From: Celerinatantimonas yamalensis
Lineage (GTDB): Bacteria; Pseudomonadota; Gammaproteobacteria; Enterobacterales; Celerinatantimonadaceae
NCBI RefSeq assembly: GCF_046054155.1
Contig: NZ_JBEQCT010000005.1
Coordinates: 233,255 to 297,254 of the forward strand
Direction of reading: 5' to 3'
DNA length: 64,000 bases
The position numbers and the translations under genes are program-made. The notes beneath the pieces are model-generated. The model did no database searches, had not been told where the DNA came from, and worked only from the letters and a program-made list of their open reading frames with translations. This document shows, piece by piece, positions 43,928 through 53,900 of the stretch (its first letter is position 1; the number at the start of each line of letters is the position of its first letter).

Positions 43928-46354
43928 ATGTATAAAAAGAAGTTTCTTGCAGCAGCATTGGCCGCATGTTGGTCAGGGATGAGTTTAGCTGCCCAGTCAG
44001 GTGATTTTAAAGTCAGTGATATTCATGTTGAAGGTTTACAACGTGTTTCGTTGGGTGCGGCATTGCTGCAACTACCGATTCGAGTTGGCGATGACGTGGA
44101 TAGAGATGATATTAGCCAAAGTCTCAAAAGGCTATATCACAGTGGTGACTTTCAAAATGTGTCAGTTTATCGCGATCATAATGCGCTGATCTATAAAGTG
44201 AGAGAGCGCCCGATCATCAGTAGTTTAGAGTTTTCTGGTAACCATGATGTAAAAAAAGACAAACTTAAAGAAAGTTTGTCTGCACAAGGCATCAAAGTGG
44301 GAGAGCCATTAGACCGAACTAATTTAACTAATATCGAAAAGGGTCTAGAAGACTTTTATTACTCGGTGGGTAAATACAATGCGAGAGTGAAAGCGATTGT
44401 GACAACCCTGCCACGTAATCGAGTGGATTTGAAATTTTCCTTCCAAGAGGGAATTTCAGCCAAGATTAAACAGATCAATATTATTGGTAACTACCATTTT
44501 TCGAACCAAAAACTCATCGAACAACTGCAGTTGACCGATCATGTTCCTTGGTGGAACTTTATGGCAAGCCAAAAATATCAGAAACAGAAGTTAGCAGGTG
44601 ACTTGGAAACGCTTCGCAGCTTTTATTTTGACCGTGGTTATGCCCGTTTTAAAATTACCTCAACACAAATCGAATTAACGCCAGATAAGCATCAAGTGTA
44701 TATCACGATGAATATCCATGAAGGCGATATTTATACCATCAATAAAGTTGTCTTAGATGGTAATCTGTTAGGTAAGAAAGATCAGATGGAAAAGTTGATT
44801 CCAATTAAACCTGGATCAACTTATAACGGTTCTGACATTTCACAGATGCAAGACATTTTGGAGAAATTTTTAGGACGTGATGGCTATGCGTACCCGCAGA
44901 TCCGAGTTTATCCAAAAATTGATGATAAAAGTAAAACTGTCACATTAAACGTTTCAGTTGATCCGGGCCAACGGATCTATGTGCGTCATATCAATGTGAG
45001 TGGAAACCTTGTGACTAATGAAGTGGTGGTCCGCCGTGAACTGCGTCAGATGGAAGGGACTTGGCTTTCTGGTCAAAATCTAGAACAGTCGAAAAAACGC
45101 TTGAATCGACTTGGCTTCTTCAAAAAAGTGGATAGTCAAACTCAGCGAGTTCCTGGTTCAAGCGACCAAGTTGATGTGGATATTGCAGTCCAAGAGCAGC
45201 CCACAGGTTCGGTAACCGCAGGGATTGGTTATGGGACAACCTCAAAAATTAGTTTAAACGCAGGTGTGACACAAAAGAACTTTCTAGGTACTGGGGACTC
45301 GGTGTCGATTAATGGAACTCGTAATACCTATTCTAAATCGCTCACGTTCTCCCATAATAACCCTTATTTTACTAAAGATGCGGTTAGCTTAGGTGAAGAC
45401 CTATATTACAAAGATTTTAACGCTTCTAAAGCAAATCTTGTCAGTTATACCAATAGGACGATTGGTCTTAAAGGAACACTGGGCTTCCCTGTGAATGAAA
45501 ATAATCGTTTATCAATTGGTCTAGGGGGTGAAATTAATAAAATTTCACAAGCAGATCCATATGAGCAAATTCGTCAGTTCTGGGATATATATAGCGGCTA
45601 TAAAGATGCTAAAAATAACACCCTTAAATTCAAAAATGTCACAGTGACTTTAGGCTGGACTCGAAATACACTTGACTATGGCAAGTTTCCAACAGCAGGG
45701 TCAAACCAACAGTTTAATTTTGAATTCTCAGTCCCGGGATCTGATACGCAGTATTTTAAAACCAGTATTGACACGCGTAACTACTTCCCGCTGAGTAGTA
45801 GTCACAAATGGGTTTTGATGGCTCATGGCAAAGTTGGGTATGGTAATGGCTATGGTAAGGTCAATGGTAATGATCAGGTCCTGCCATTTTTTGATAATTT
45901 TTACGCGGGTGGCTGGGGAAGTATTCGTGGTTTCTCCTCCAACACTGTAGGGCCGCGGGCACTTTATCAAAATTACTCTGGTGGTAAAAATGAATATGTA
46001 CCGGGTGGGGCAACCGGGGGTAATGGCTTAGCAGTGGGGAGTTTGGAATTAATTTTCCCAACCCCGTTCGTTAGTGAGGCATACGCTGGTTCGCTGCGCA
46101 CCACGGCATTTGTTGATTTTGGCTCGGTGTGGGATACAGAATATGATACATCGGCTGCATTGGCTCAGTGTGTTCGTAACTGCGACCAAATTGGTGATTA
46201 TAGTCATTTTGGTCGAGTCAGAGCAGCTGCTGGTATATCCTTGCAGTGGTGGTCACCAATTGGACCGGTTGTTTTTGCACTTGCAAAACCTATCAAAAAA
46301 TATCCAGGTGATAATACCGAGTTCTTCTCATTTAATTTAGGCCAGACTTTTTAA
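43928..46354 (+). CDS. bamA: BamA, outer membrane beta-barrel assembly factor
   Basis: Central Omp85 protein of the BAM complex that folds outer membrane proteins. The 808-residue precursor has a signal peptide ending near SLAAQS, five POTRA domains (about 25-420) with the start VSDIHVEGLQRV, and a 16-strand barrel. The loop-6 motif appears as GGWGSIRGFSSN (VRGF in E. coli). The final residue is phenylalanine in FNLGQTF, as required for insertion. It follows rseP and precedes skp, as in E. coli. Confidence 0.97.
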   Translation: MYKKKFLAAALAACWSGMSLAAQSGDFKVSDIHVEGLQRVSLGAALLQLPIRVGDDVDRDDISQSLKRLYHSGDFQNVSVYRDHNALIYKVRERPIISSLEFSGNHDVKKDKLKESLSAQGIKVGEPLDRTNLTNIEKGLEDFYYSVGKYNARVKAIVTTLPRNRVDLKFSFQEGISAKIKQINIIGNYHFSNQKLIEQLQLTDHVPWWNFMASQKYQKQKLAGDLETLRSFYFDRGYARFKITSTQIELTPDKHQVYITMNIHEGDIYTINKVVLDGNLLGKKDQMEKLIPIKPGSTYNGSDISQMQDILEKFLGRDGYAYPQIRVYPKIDDKSKTVTLNVSVDPGQRIYVRHINVSGNLVTNEVVVRRELRQMEGTWLSGQNLEQSKKRLNRLGFFKKVDSQTQRVPGSSDQVDVDIAVQEQPTGSVTAGIGYGTTSKISLNAGVTQKNFLGTGDSVSINGTRNTYSKSLTFSHNNPYFTKDAVSLGEDLYYKDFNASKANLVSYTNRTIGLKGTLGFPVNENNRLSIGLGGEINKISQADPYEQIRQFWDIYSGYKDAKNNTLKFKNVTVTLGWTRNTLDYGKFPTAGSNQQFNFEFSVPGSDTQYFKTSIDTRNYFPLSSSHKWVLMAHGKVGYGNGYGKVNGNDQVLPFFDNFYAGGWGSIRGFSSNTVGPRALYQNYSGGKNEYVPGGATGGNGLAVGSLELIFPTPFVSEAYAGSLRTTAFVDFGSVWDTEYDTSAALAQCVRNCDQIGDYSHFGRVRAAAGISLQWWSPIGPVVFALAKPIKKYPGDNTEFFSFNLGQTF

Positions 46355-46374
46355 GTAAACGATAGGAGTTTCCT

Positions 46375-46884
46375 GTGAGCAAATTGATTCAACGAGCATT
46401 GTTAACCGTAGCTTTAATGACTCCGGTTGGCGCAACATTTGCTGCGACTAAGATCGCAACGATTGATATGCGCGAGGTGTTTCAGCAATTACCACAACGT
46501 GAAGTGGTGATGAAAAAACTGCAACAAGATTTTGCGGGTCGGGTAAAAGAGCTAGAAGGGTTGCAAAGCAATATAAAAGCGCTTTATCAAAAACGCCAGA
46601 AGAATAAAGGGTTGATGAGTGATGCTGAACAAACGCAACTCAATCGTAAACTCGAAGAATTGCAAACTGAATTTCAACTCAAACGTAAAAATTATGAAGA
46701 TGATCGCCGTCAGGAAAGTCAGCAAGAACAGCAAAAACTGATTGATAAAATTCAAAAGGCTGTTGCAACAATTGCTAAACAGAAAAACTTAGATCTTGTA
46801 CTGCCAACTGATGCAACGGCTTATGCTAAACCAGGTATGGATATTTCTAAACAAGTGATCGATGCAGTCAGTAAAGAAAAATAA
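46375..46884 (+). CDS. skp: Skp/OmpH periplasmic chaperone
   Basis: A trimeric periplasmic chaperone that holds unfolded outer membrane proteins for BamA. 169 residues, with a signal peptide (ending at FAATKIA) and a long coiled-coil arm rich in K, Q and E (residues about 50-120). IATIDMREVFQQLPQRE begins the mature domain and DLVLPTDATAYA closes it. The start codon is GTG with AGGAG seven bases upstream. It is placed between bamA and lpxD. Confidence 0.94.
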   Translation: MSKLIQRALLTVALMTPVGATFAATKIATIDMREVFQQLPQREVVMKKLQQDFAGRVKELEGLQSNIKALYQKRQKNKGLMSDAEQTQLNRKLEELQTEFQLKRKNYEDDRRQESQQEQQKLIDKIQKAVATIAKQKNLDLVLPTDATAYAKPGMDISKQVIDAVSKEK

Positions 46885-46910
46885 GTTGTAAAGTAAAAAG
46901 AGTAGAAACA

Positions 46911-47948
46911 ATGACCGTTACATTAGAGCAAATTGCGCAGTGGGTTGGTGGGGAACTGCATGGGTCACATCAGGCTTCAATTGAAAAAATAGCCCCACTG
47001 CCCAAAGCAGGGCCCACAGATGCGACATTTTTAACTGATAGCCGCTATCGGGAACAGTTAGCAAGTTGTCAGGCTGGCGTCATCTTAATTTCTGCAGCCG
47101 ATGCCAGATTTGCCAAAGGTGCGGTGATTGTGGTCAAAGATCCCTATCTAGCCTACGCTAAATTGGCTTATCACTTAGATACGACACCAGCCAGTGCGAC
47201 ATCTATCCACCCCTCAGCTGTAATAGCTGAGGATGTGGTTATGGGGAAAAATGTTTACGTGGGGGCCAATGCTGTTGTTGAATCGGGTGTCCAACTGGGC
47301 GATGAATGCCAGATTGGGGCAGGTTGCTTTGTCGGACAGCGAGCCCAAATTGGTCAACGCACTAAATTGTGGGCCAATGTTAGTATCTATCACGAGGTTC
47401 AAATTGGATATGATTGTTTAATCCAAGCGGGTGCCGTTATTGGTTCAGATGGGTTTGGTTATGCGAATGATCGCGGTCAGTGGATTAAAATTCCACAAAC
47501 TGGCAGGGTGATTATTGGTAATCATGTCGAAATCGGTGCGGCGACATGTATTGATCGCGGTGCCTTAGAAGACACTATCATCCATGATGGCGTCATCATC
47601 GACAATTTGTGCCAGATTGCTCATAATGTCGAGATCGGTGAGAATACTGCAATTGCAGGTTGCACCACGATGGCTGGCAGCCTTAAAGTCGGTAAATATT
47701 GTGTCATTGGCGGTGCCAGTGTGTTCAATGGCCACATGGAAATATGTGACCAGGTCCACATTTCTGGTATGTCGATGGTGATGCGTCCAATTGATCAACC
47801 CGGGGTGTATTCCTCTGGTATCCCAGCGCAAAGTAATAAAGAATGGCGTAAAACAGCAGCTCGTGTGATGAAAATTGATGACATGAATAAGCGGTTACGT
47901 GAGTTGGAACACCAACTTAGTAAACTTAACGCTGATAATAACAAGTAA
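46911..47948 (+). CDS. lpxD: LpxD, UDP-3-O-(3-hydroxyacyl)glucosamine N-acyltransferase
   Basis: Third step of lipid A synthesis, adding the N-linked hydroxyacyl chain. 345 residues: an N-terminal uridine-binding domain (LPKAGPTDATFLTDSRY), a left-handed beta-helix with hexapeptide repeats such as AVIAEDVVMGKNVYVGANAV, the active region with NLCQIAHNVEIGENTAIAG (catalytic histidine), and a C-terminal helix bundle. Same gene order as E. coli. Confidence 0.97.
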   Translation: MTVTLEQIAQWVGGELHGSHQASIEKIAPLPKAGPTDATFLTDSRYREQLASCQAGVILISAADARFAKGAVIVVKDPYLAYAKLAYHLDTTPASATSIHPSAVIAEDVVMGKNVYVGANAVVESGVQLGDECQIGAGCFVGQRAQIGQRTKLWANVSIYHEVQIGYDCLIQAGAVIGSDGFGYANDRGQWIKIPQTGRVIIGNHVEIGAATCIDRGALEDTIIHDGVIIDNLCQIAHNVEIGENTAIAGCTTMAGSLKVGKYCVIGGASVFNGHMEICDQVHISGMSMVMRPIDQPGVYSSGIPAQSNKEWRKTAARVMKIDDMNKRLRELEHQLSKLNADNNK

Positions 47949-47965
47949 TAACAGGAAATAAAATT

Positions 47966-48421
47966 TTGACTCAGGAACTTAATCGTCTAGAAATTCAAGA
48001 TATTCTAGAGTTACTCCCGCACCGTTACCCTTTTTTATTGGTTGACCGAGTATTGGATTTTGAAGTAGGAAAATCAATTCACGCCATAAAAAATGTGAGC
48101 TTTAACGAACCGTTTTTTACTGGGCATTTTCCTGAACGTCCTGTCTTTCCAGGTGTGATGTTACTCGAAGCGATGGCGCAGGCAACTGGTATTTTGGCAT
48201 TTAAATCAGCTGGAAAACCGCGTGAAAATGAGCTTTATTATTTCGCTGGGATCGATAAAGCACGCTTTAAACGTCCAGTCGGTCCTGGAGATGTTATTCA
48301 TCTTGAAATTGACTATTTGCGTGATATGCGGGGCGTTGGCAAATTTAGTGGTGTCGCCAAAGTTGATGGTGAACTAGTCTGTTCTGCTACTATTATGTGT
48401 GCCCGAAGAGAATATAAATGA
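47966..48421 (+). CDS. fabZ: FabZ, 3-hydroxyacyl-ACP dehydratase
   Basis: Dehydrates 3-hydroxyacyl-ACP in fatty acid elongation and competes with LpxA/LpxD for hydroxymyristoyl-ACP. 151 residues in a single hotdog fold. The catalytic histidine is in LLPHRYPFLLVDRVL, and the glutamate follows in FPGVMLLEAMAQATG. The start is TTG with AGGA upstream; no ATG precedes the conserved core. Its stop overlaps the lpxA ATG. Confidence 0.96.
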   Translation: MTQELNRLEIQDILELLPHRYPFLLVDRVLDFEVGKSIHAIKNVSFNEPFFTGHFPERPVFPGVMLLEAMAQATGILAFKSAGKPRENELYYFAGIDKARFKRPVGPGDVIHLEIDYLRDMRGVGKFSGVAKVDGELVCSATIMCARREYK

Positions 48422-49206
48422 TCGATTCAACTGCAATGATTCATCCAACCGCGCTTATCGGTGACAATGTCACTGTAAAAGCGGGTGTTCAGATTGGGGC
48501 CTACAGTGTACTGGAAGGCGATGTAACCATTGGAGAAAATAGCTGGATTGGTTCGCATGTTGTTATTAAAGGTCGCACGAGCATTGGTCAAAATAATCGT
48601 ATTTTTCAATTTGCCTCAATTGGCGAAAATTGCCAAGATCTCAAGTATCTCGGCGAAGATACTGCACTGGTAATTGGTGATAACAACACGATTCGTGAAA
48701 GTGTCACCATGCATCGAGGAACCATTCAGGACCGTGGTATTACTCAAGTTGGGCACAATAATTTGTTCATGGTAAATGCCCATGTTGCCCATGATTGTAT
48801 AATCGGTGATCATTGTATTTTTGCTAACAATGCCACCTTAGCTGGCCATGTGAGCATTGGTGATTATGTCATTTTTGGTGGGTTAGCTGCGATTCATCAA
48901 TTTGGTAAGGTTGGGGCGCATGCCTTTATTGGTGGTTGTGCTGCTCTGAATAAAGATGTGCCTCCTTATGTTATGGCGGTGGGTAACTATGCTCGTCCTG
49001 TCACAATTAACAGTGAAGGATTGCTGCGTCGTGGTTTTAGTAAAGATGCTATCAAGGCACTGCGCCGTGCTTATAAAATCCTCTATAGAGAGGGAAATAC
49101 CATTGAGCAAGCGATAGAGCTAATGAGCGAATTGAGCAAGCAATTTGTGGAAGTGAAGGCTTTTGTTGATTTCTTAAGTGATCATGGCCGAGGGATTATT
49201 CGGTGA
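48418..49206 (+). CDS. lpxA: LpxA, UDP-GlcNAc O-acyltransferase
   Basis: First step of lipid A synthesis, moving a hydroxyacyl chain from ACP to the 3-OH of UDP-GlcNAc. 262 residues: a hexapeptide beta-helix starting at MIHPTALIGDNVTVKAGVQI, the catalytic histidine in NAHVAHDCIIGDHC, the acyl-ruler region IHQFGKVGAHAFIGGCAAL, and the C-terminal helical bundle with RRAYKILYREGN. It overlaps fabZ by four bases and lpxB by four. Confidence 0.97.
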   Translation: MIDSTAMIHPTALIGDNVTVKAGVQIGAYSVLEGDVTIGENSWIGSHVVIKGRTSIGQNNRIFQFASIGENCQDLKYLGEDTALVIGDNNTIRESVTMHRGTIQDRGITQVGHNNLFMVNAHVAHDCIIGDHCIFANNATLAGHVSIGDYVIFGGLAAIHQFGKVGAHAFIGGCAALNKDVPPYVMAVGNYARPVTINSEGLLRRGFSKDAIKALRRAYKILYREGNTIEQAIELMSELSKQFVEVKAFVDFLSDHGRGIIR

Positions 49207-50366
49207 ATGTAGCTAAGCCGCATATGTCGCTATTACCGATTAAAATTGCCCTTGTCGCCGGAGAAGTCTCCGGCGATATTTTAGGTGCTGGTTTGATAGA
49301 GCAACTCAAGTTGCTCTATCCTCACGCCCAATTTTATGGAATTGCAGGCCCGCTCATGCAAGCGCAGGGCTGTGAAGCCTATTTCGAAATGGATGAGCTC
49401 GCTGTTATGGGAATTGTTGAGGTGCTGGAGAAATTACCACGTATCTTAAGCGTTCGCAGACAACTGCTAAAGCGCTTAATAGCGCAAAAGCCTGATGTAT
49501 TTATTGGTATCGATGCTCCTGATTTTAACTTAGGTGTCGAGCAAAAACTTCATAATGCGGGAATAAAAACGGTCCACTATGTGAGTCCTTCAGTTTGGGC
49601 TTGGAAGCAAAAACGCGTGTTTAAAATCAAACGCGCTTGTGATCTATTGTTAGCATTTTTGCCCTTTGAAAAAGCATTTTATGATAGTTTTAATGTACCT
49701 TGTGAGTTTGTTGGACACACTATGGCTGATGCTATCGCCTTGAATGTTGCTAAAGAACCGGCTCGCCAGGTATTGCAACTGGCTCCTCAAGGCCCGCTAT
49801 TGGCACTATTACCGGGGAGTCGAAAGGCAGAAGTTGAACTGTTGAGCCGACCTTTTATTGATACGGTTAATCGAATAGCTCAGGAGTTACCCGCTTTAGA
49901 AGTCGTAGTGCCGCTCGTTAACGATAATCGCCGAGCGCAATTTGAAGCAATTTTAGCTGAGCATCCATGCCATGTGCGGATGCATCTAGTCGATGGGCAG
50001 GCTCGGCAAGTAATGGCCGCTAGTGATGCGATCTTACTGGCATCGGGAACGGCTGCTCTTGAAGCTATGCTGGTTAATCGCCCCATGGTGGTTGGCTATA
50101 AGCTTAAACCGTTGACCTACTGGATTGCCCAGCGATTGGTTAAAACGCCTTATGTATCGCTGCCCAACTTACTCGCCGATGAATTACTTGTGCCCGAGTG
50201 TATTCAAGAACAATGTGAGCCAGCGGTTCTTGCGGATGCCTTATTACCGTTGCTGCGCGATGAGCAGCAAGCGCTTCACACTCGGTTTAGTTATTTACAC
50301 CAACAGATCCGTTGCCAGGCTGATGTAAAAGCGGCAGCGGCGATTAAACGGGTGATCGAATCATGA
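49203..50366 (+). CDS. lpxB: LpxB, lipid A disaccharide synthase
   Basis: A GT-B fold peripheral membrane glycosyltransferase that joins UDP-2,3-diacylglucosamine and lipid X. 387 residues with VAGEVSGDILGAGLIEQL, FYGIAGPLMQAQGCE, VHYVSPSVWAWKQKR and LPGSRKAEVE. The start is ambiguous: GTG 49203 overlaps the lpxA stop (ATTCGGTGA) and I use it; ATG 49224 would cut seven residues. It ends within the rnhB ATG. Confidence 0.96.
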   Translation: MNVAKPHMSLLPIKIALVAGEVSGDILGAGLIEQLKLLYPHAQFYGIAGPLMQAQGCEAYFEMDELAVMGIVEVLEKLPRILSVRRQLLKRLIAQKPDVFIGIDAPDFNLGVEQKLHNAGIKTVHYVSPSVWAWKQKRVFKIKRACDLLLAFLPFEKAFYDSFNVPCEFVGHTMADAIALNVAKEPARQVLQLAPQGPLLALLPGSRKAEVELLSRPFIDTVNRIAQELPALEVVVPLVNDNRRAQFEAILAEHPCHVRMHLVDGQARQVMAASDAILLASGTAALEAMLVNRPMVVGYKLKPLTYWIAQRLVKTPYVSLPNLLADELLVPECIQEQCEPAVLADALLPLLRDEQQALHTRFSYLHQQIRCQADVKAAAAIKRVIES

Positions 50367-50974
50367 CTTTTAATTATCCCCAAGGTTTTCGTTATATTGC
50401 TGGCGTTGATGAAGTCGGGCGAGGCCCTTTGGTCGGTGATGTAGTAACAGCTGCGGTGATTCTCGACCCGTCTAAGCCAATTATCGGATTGAATGATTCA
50501 AAGAAATTATCTGAGAAAAAACGTCAGGCGCTATATGAGCAAATTACGGCGGATGCACTGTGTTGGGCGATTGGCTACGCATCTCCCCAAGAGATTGATT
50601 CCCTAAATATTCTTCACGCGACCATGTTAGCTATGAGCCGTGCTGTTGAGGGGTTAAGCATCGTCCCTGATTTTGTCCTTGTTGACGGTAATAGAACACC
50701 GAAATTTCACTGCCCCAGTGACGCGATTATTAAAGGTGATGGTTTAGTCGCTGAAATTAGTGCCGCCTCAATTTTGGCGAAAGTCACTCGCGATCAACAG
50801 ATGTATGAACTTGATAAATTATATCCCCACTATCAATTTGCCCAACACAAAGGTTACCCGACGAAACTGCATCTTGAACGATTGACTCAATATGGCCTTA
50901 TCGATGGTTATCGACGTAGTTTTAAGCCTGTCCAACGTTTAGTTGAGTTAATGGAGGCAAAGTATGAGTGCTGA
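50363..50974 (+). CDS. rnhB: Ribonuclease HII
   Basis: Nicks DNA at misincorporated ribonucleotides and removes RNA from RNA-DNA hybrids. 203 residues. YIAGVDEVGRGPLVGDVVTA holds the first active-site Asp and Glu, LNDSKKLSEKKRQAL follows, then FVLVDGN and GDGLVAEISAASILAKVTRD complete the DEDD set, and HKGYPTKLH is the family C-terminal block. It overlaps lpxB by four bases and dnaE by eleven, so all three are coupled. Confidence 0.97.
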   Translation: MTFNYPQGFRYIAGVDEVGRGPLVGDVVTAAVILDPSKPIIGLNDSKKLSEKKRQALYEQITADALCWAIGYASPQEIDSLNILHATMLAMSRAVEGLSIVPDFVLVDGNRTPKFHCPSDAIIKGDGLVAEISAASILAKVTRDQQMYELDKLYPHYQFAQHKGYPTKLHLERLTQYGLIDGYRRSFKPVQRLVELMEAKYEC

Positions 50975-53900
50975 ACCTCGGTTTGTGCATCTGCGCATTC
51001 ATAGCGACTACTCTATGGTCGATGGCCTAAAAAAGGTTAAACCGATTGTAGCCGCGGTTGCCAGTCAGCAGATGCCGGCGATGGCTTTAACTGACCAGAC
51101 AAATTTTTGTGGAGTGGTAAAATTTTATGGTGAAGCCCACAATAAAGGGGTTAAGCCAATCATCGGTGCTGATTTTTGGATGCAAAGTGATGTACTTGGT
51201 GATGAGCAAACCCGGTTAGTAATTTTAGCGAAAGACAATGTTGGCTATCAAAATATTACTCAGTTGATTTCTAAAGCCTATCTACGTGGTCATATCAAAG
51301 GCCGCCCCGTTATTGATCGCGATTGGTTAGTGGAGCATCGCCAAGGAATTATTATTCTCTCGGGAGGGCGTGAGGGGGATATCGGACGGGCTCTACTCAA
51401 AGGTAATCGCGCCATGCTCGAAGAGATGGTCGCCTTTTATCAGCACTATTTTAGTGGTCATTATTTTCTTGAGTTGATTCGCACTCAGCGCCCTGATGAA
51501 GAAACCTATTTGCATCTGGCCATTAGTTTAGCCGATGAGTTTCAGTTACCCGTGGTGGCGACTAATGAGGTCGTGTTTCTTAATGAGGATGAATTTGAAG
51601 CTCATGAAATTCGTGTTGCTATTCACGATGGTTATACGCTAGCTGATCGTAATCGCCCTAAACTCTATAGCCGTGAACAGTATCTGCGCAGCGAACAACA
51701 GATGTGTGAGCTATTTGAGGACATTCCTGAAGCGCTGGCTAATTCTGTCGAAATTGCGAAGCGATGTAATGTGACTATTCGTCTAGGTGAATATTTTTTA
51801 CCTGAATTTCCAACGGGCGGGCAAGAGATTAATGCCTTCTTTTGTGAAAAAGCGCATCACGGCTTAGAAGATCGGCTGAAATTTTTGTTCCCTGACCCGC
51901 AAGTTCGCACAGAGCGCCGAGGGGAATATGATGCGCGCTTGAAACGTGAACTCGATGTCATTACACAAATGGGCTTTCCTGGCTACTTTCTGATTGTAAT
52001 GGAGTTTATCCAGTGGAGTAAAGATAATCAGATACCGGTTGGGCCTGGACGTGGTTCTGGAGCGGGTTCGGTCGTGGCTTATGCATTAAAGATTACCGAT
52101 CTAGATCCGCTCGCTTTTGATCTGCTATTCGAACGATTTTTAAACCCCGAACGGGTTTCCATGCCTGATTTTGACGTCGATTTTTGTATGGATCGGCGCG
52201 ATGAGGTGATTGAACATGTTGGTGATCTGTATGGTCATGATGCAGTCTCGCAGATCATTACCTTTGGAACTATGGCCGCCAAAGCGGTGATCCGAGATGT
52301 GGGTCGGGTACTAGGACATCCTTACGGATTTGTTGATCGTATTTCAAAAATGATCCCACCTGATCCGGGAATGACACTCGCTAAAGCGTTTGAGGTTGAA
52401 CCCCGCTTAGGCGAGCTCTATGAACAAGATGATGAAGTACGCGAACTTATCGATATGGCGCGTATTCTTGAAGGAGTGGTTCGTAATGCCGGCAAACATG
52501 CCGGTGGTGTGGTTATCTCGCCGACGACCATTACCGATTTTGCACCGCTTTATTGCGATGACCAAGGCCATCATCCAGTTACACAGTTTGATAAAAGTGA
52601 TGTTGAATATGCGGGCTTGGTGAAGTTTGACTTCCTTGGCCTTCGTACATTAACCATCATTCAGTGGGCTGTGGATATGGCCAACGAGAAGTTACTCAAA
52701 CAAGACAAAGATCCCATTGATATTGCGGCTATTCCACTTGATGATCAGCCTTCCTTTGAGATATTAAAAGCCTATAAAACCACTGCTGTGTTTCAGTTAG
52801 AATCCCGTGGTATGAAGGATCTAATAAAGCGTCTGCAGCCAGACTGCTTTGAGGATATGATCGCGTTAGTGGCTTTATTTCGCCCTGGACCGCTGCAATC
52901 AGGGATGGTTGATAACTTTATCGAACGTAAGCATGGTCGTGAAGAAGTTTCTTATCCTGATGTAACCTGGCAGCATGAAAGTCTCAAACCAATCCTAGAG
53001 CCAACCTATGGTATTATTCTTTACCAAGAACAAGTGATGCAAATTGCTCAGGTGCTTGCGGGGTACACTCTGGGTGGCGCTGACTTGTTGCGTCGCGCTA
53101 TGGGGAAAAAGAAACTCGAAGAGATGGCTAAGCAGCGCGCCGTCTTTAAAAAAGGCGCCATAGAGAATGGTGTCGATGGCGAGCTGGCGATGAAAATTTT
53201 TGACTTAGTCGAAAAATTCGCTGGCTATGGGTTTAACAAATCTCATTCTGCAGCGTATGCTTTGGTCTCTTATCAGACCTTATGGATGAAGACCCACTAC
53301 GCGTCATTTTTCATGGCAGCGGTGATGTCTGCGGATATGGACAACACCGATAAGATCGTGACCTTAGTGGACGAATGTGCCAATTTAGGACTGAAGATTA
53401 TTCCACCAGATGTTAACAGTGGGGTATATCGCTTCTCGGTTAATGATGCCAATGAGATTGTTTACGGGATTGGAGCTATCAAAGGCGTTGGTGAAGGTCC
53501 GATTGAAACGATCCTAGAAGCTCGTCAGCAAGACGGTGAATTTCGAGATTTGTTTGATTTTTGCTGCCGAGTTGATTTGAAAAAAATTAATAAACGCGTG
53601 ATCGAAAAGTTGATTCTTTCCGGTGCGATGGATAAGCTCGGTCCTCATCGAGCCGCATTAATGGCAACCCTTGAGCTGGCAATTAAAGCCGCTAGTCAAC
53701 AAGCCAATGCCCGAGCTTTTGGGCAAAAGGATCTATTCGGTGAGTTGATGCTTGAGGCCGATGTGAGTCGCCCACAATTTGTTGATGTGGCTCGTTGGAG
53801 CGATAAAGTTTGGTTGGAAGGGGAAAAAGAAACGCTAGGGTTGTATTTAACTGGCCACCCAATTAACCATTACTTAAGCGAATTCAAACAATTTGTTTCT

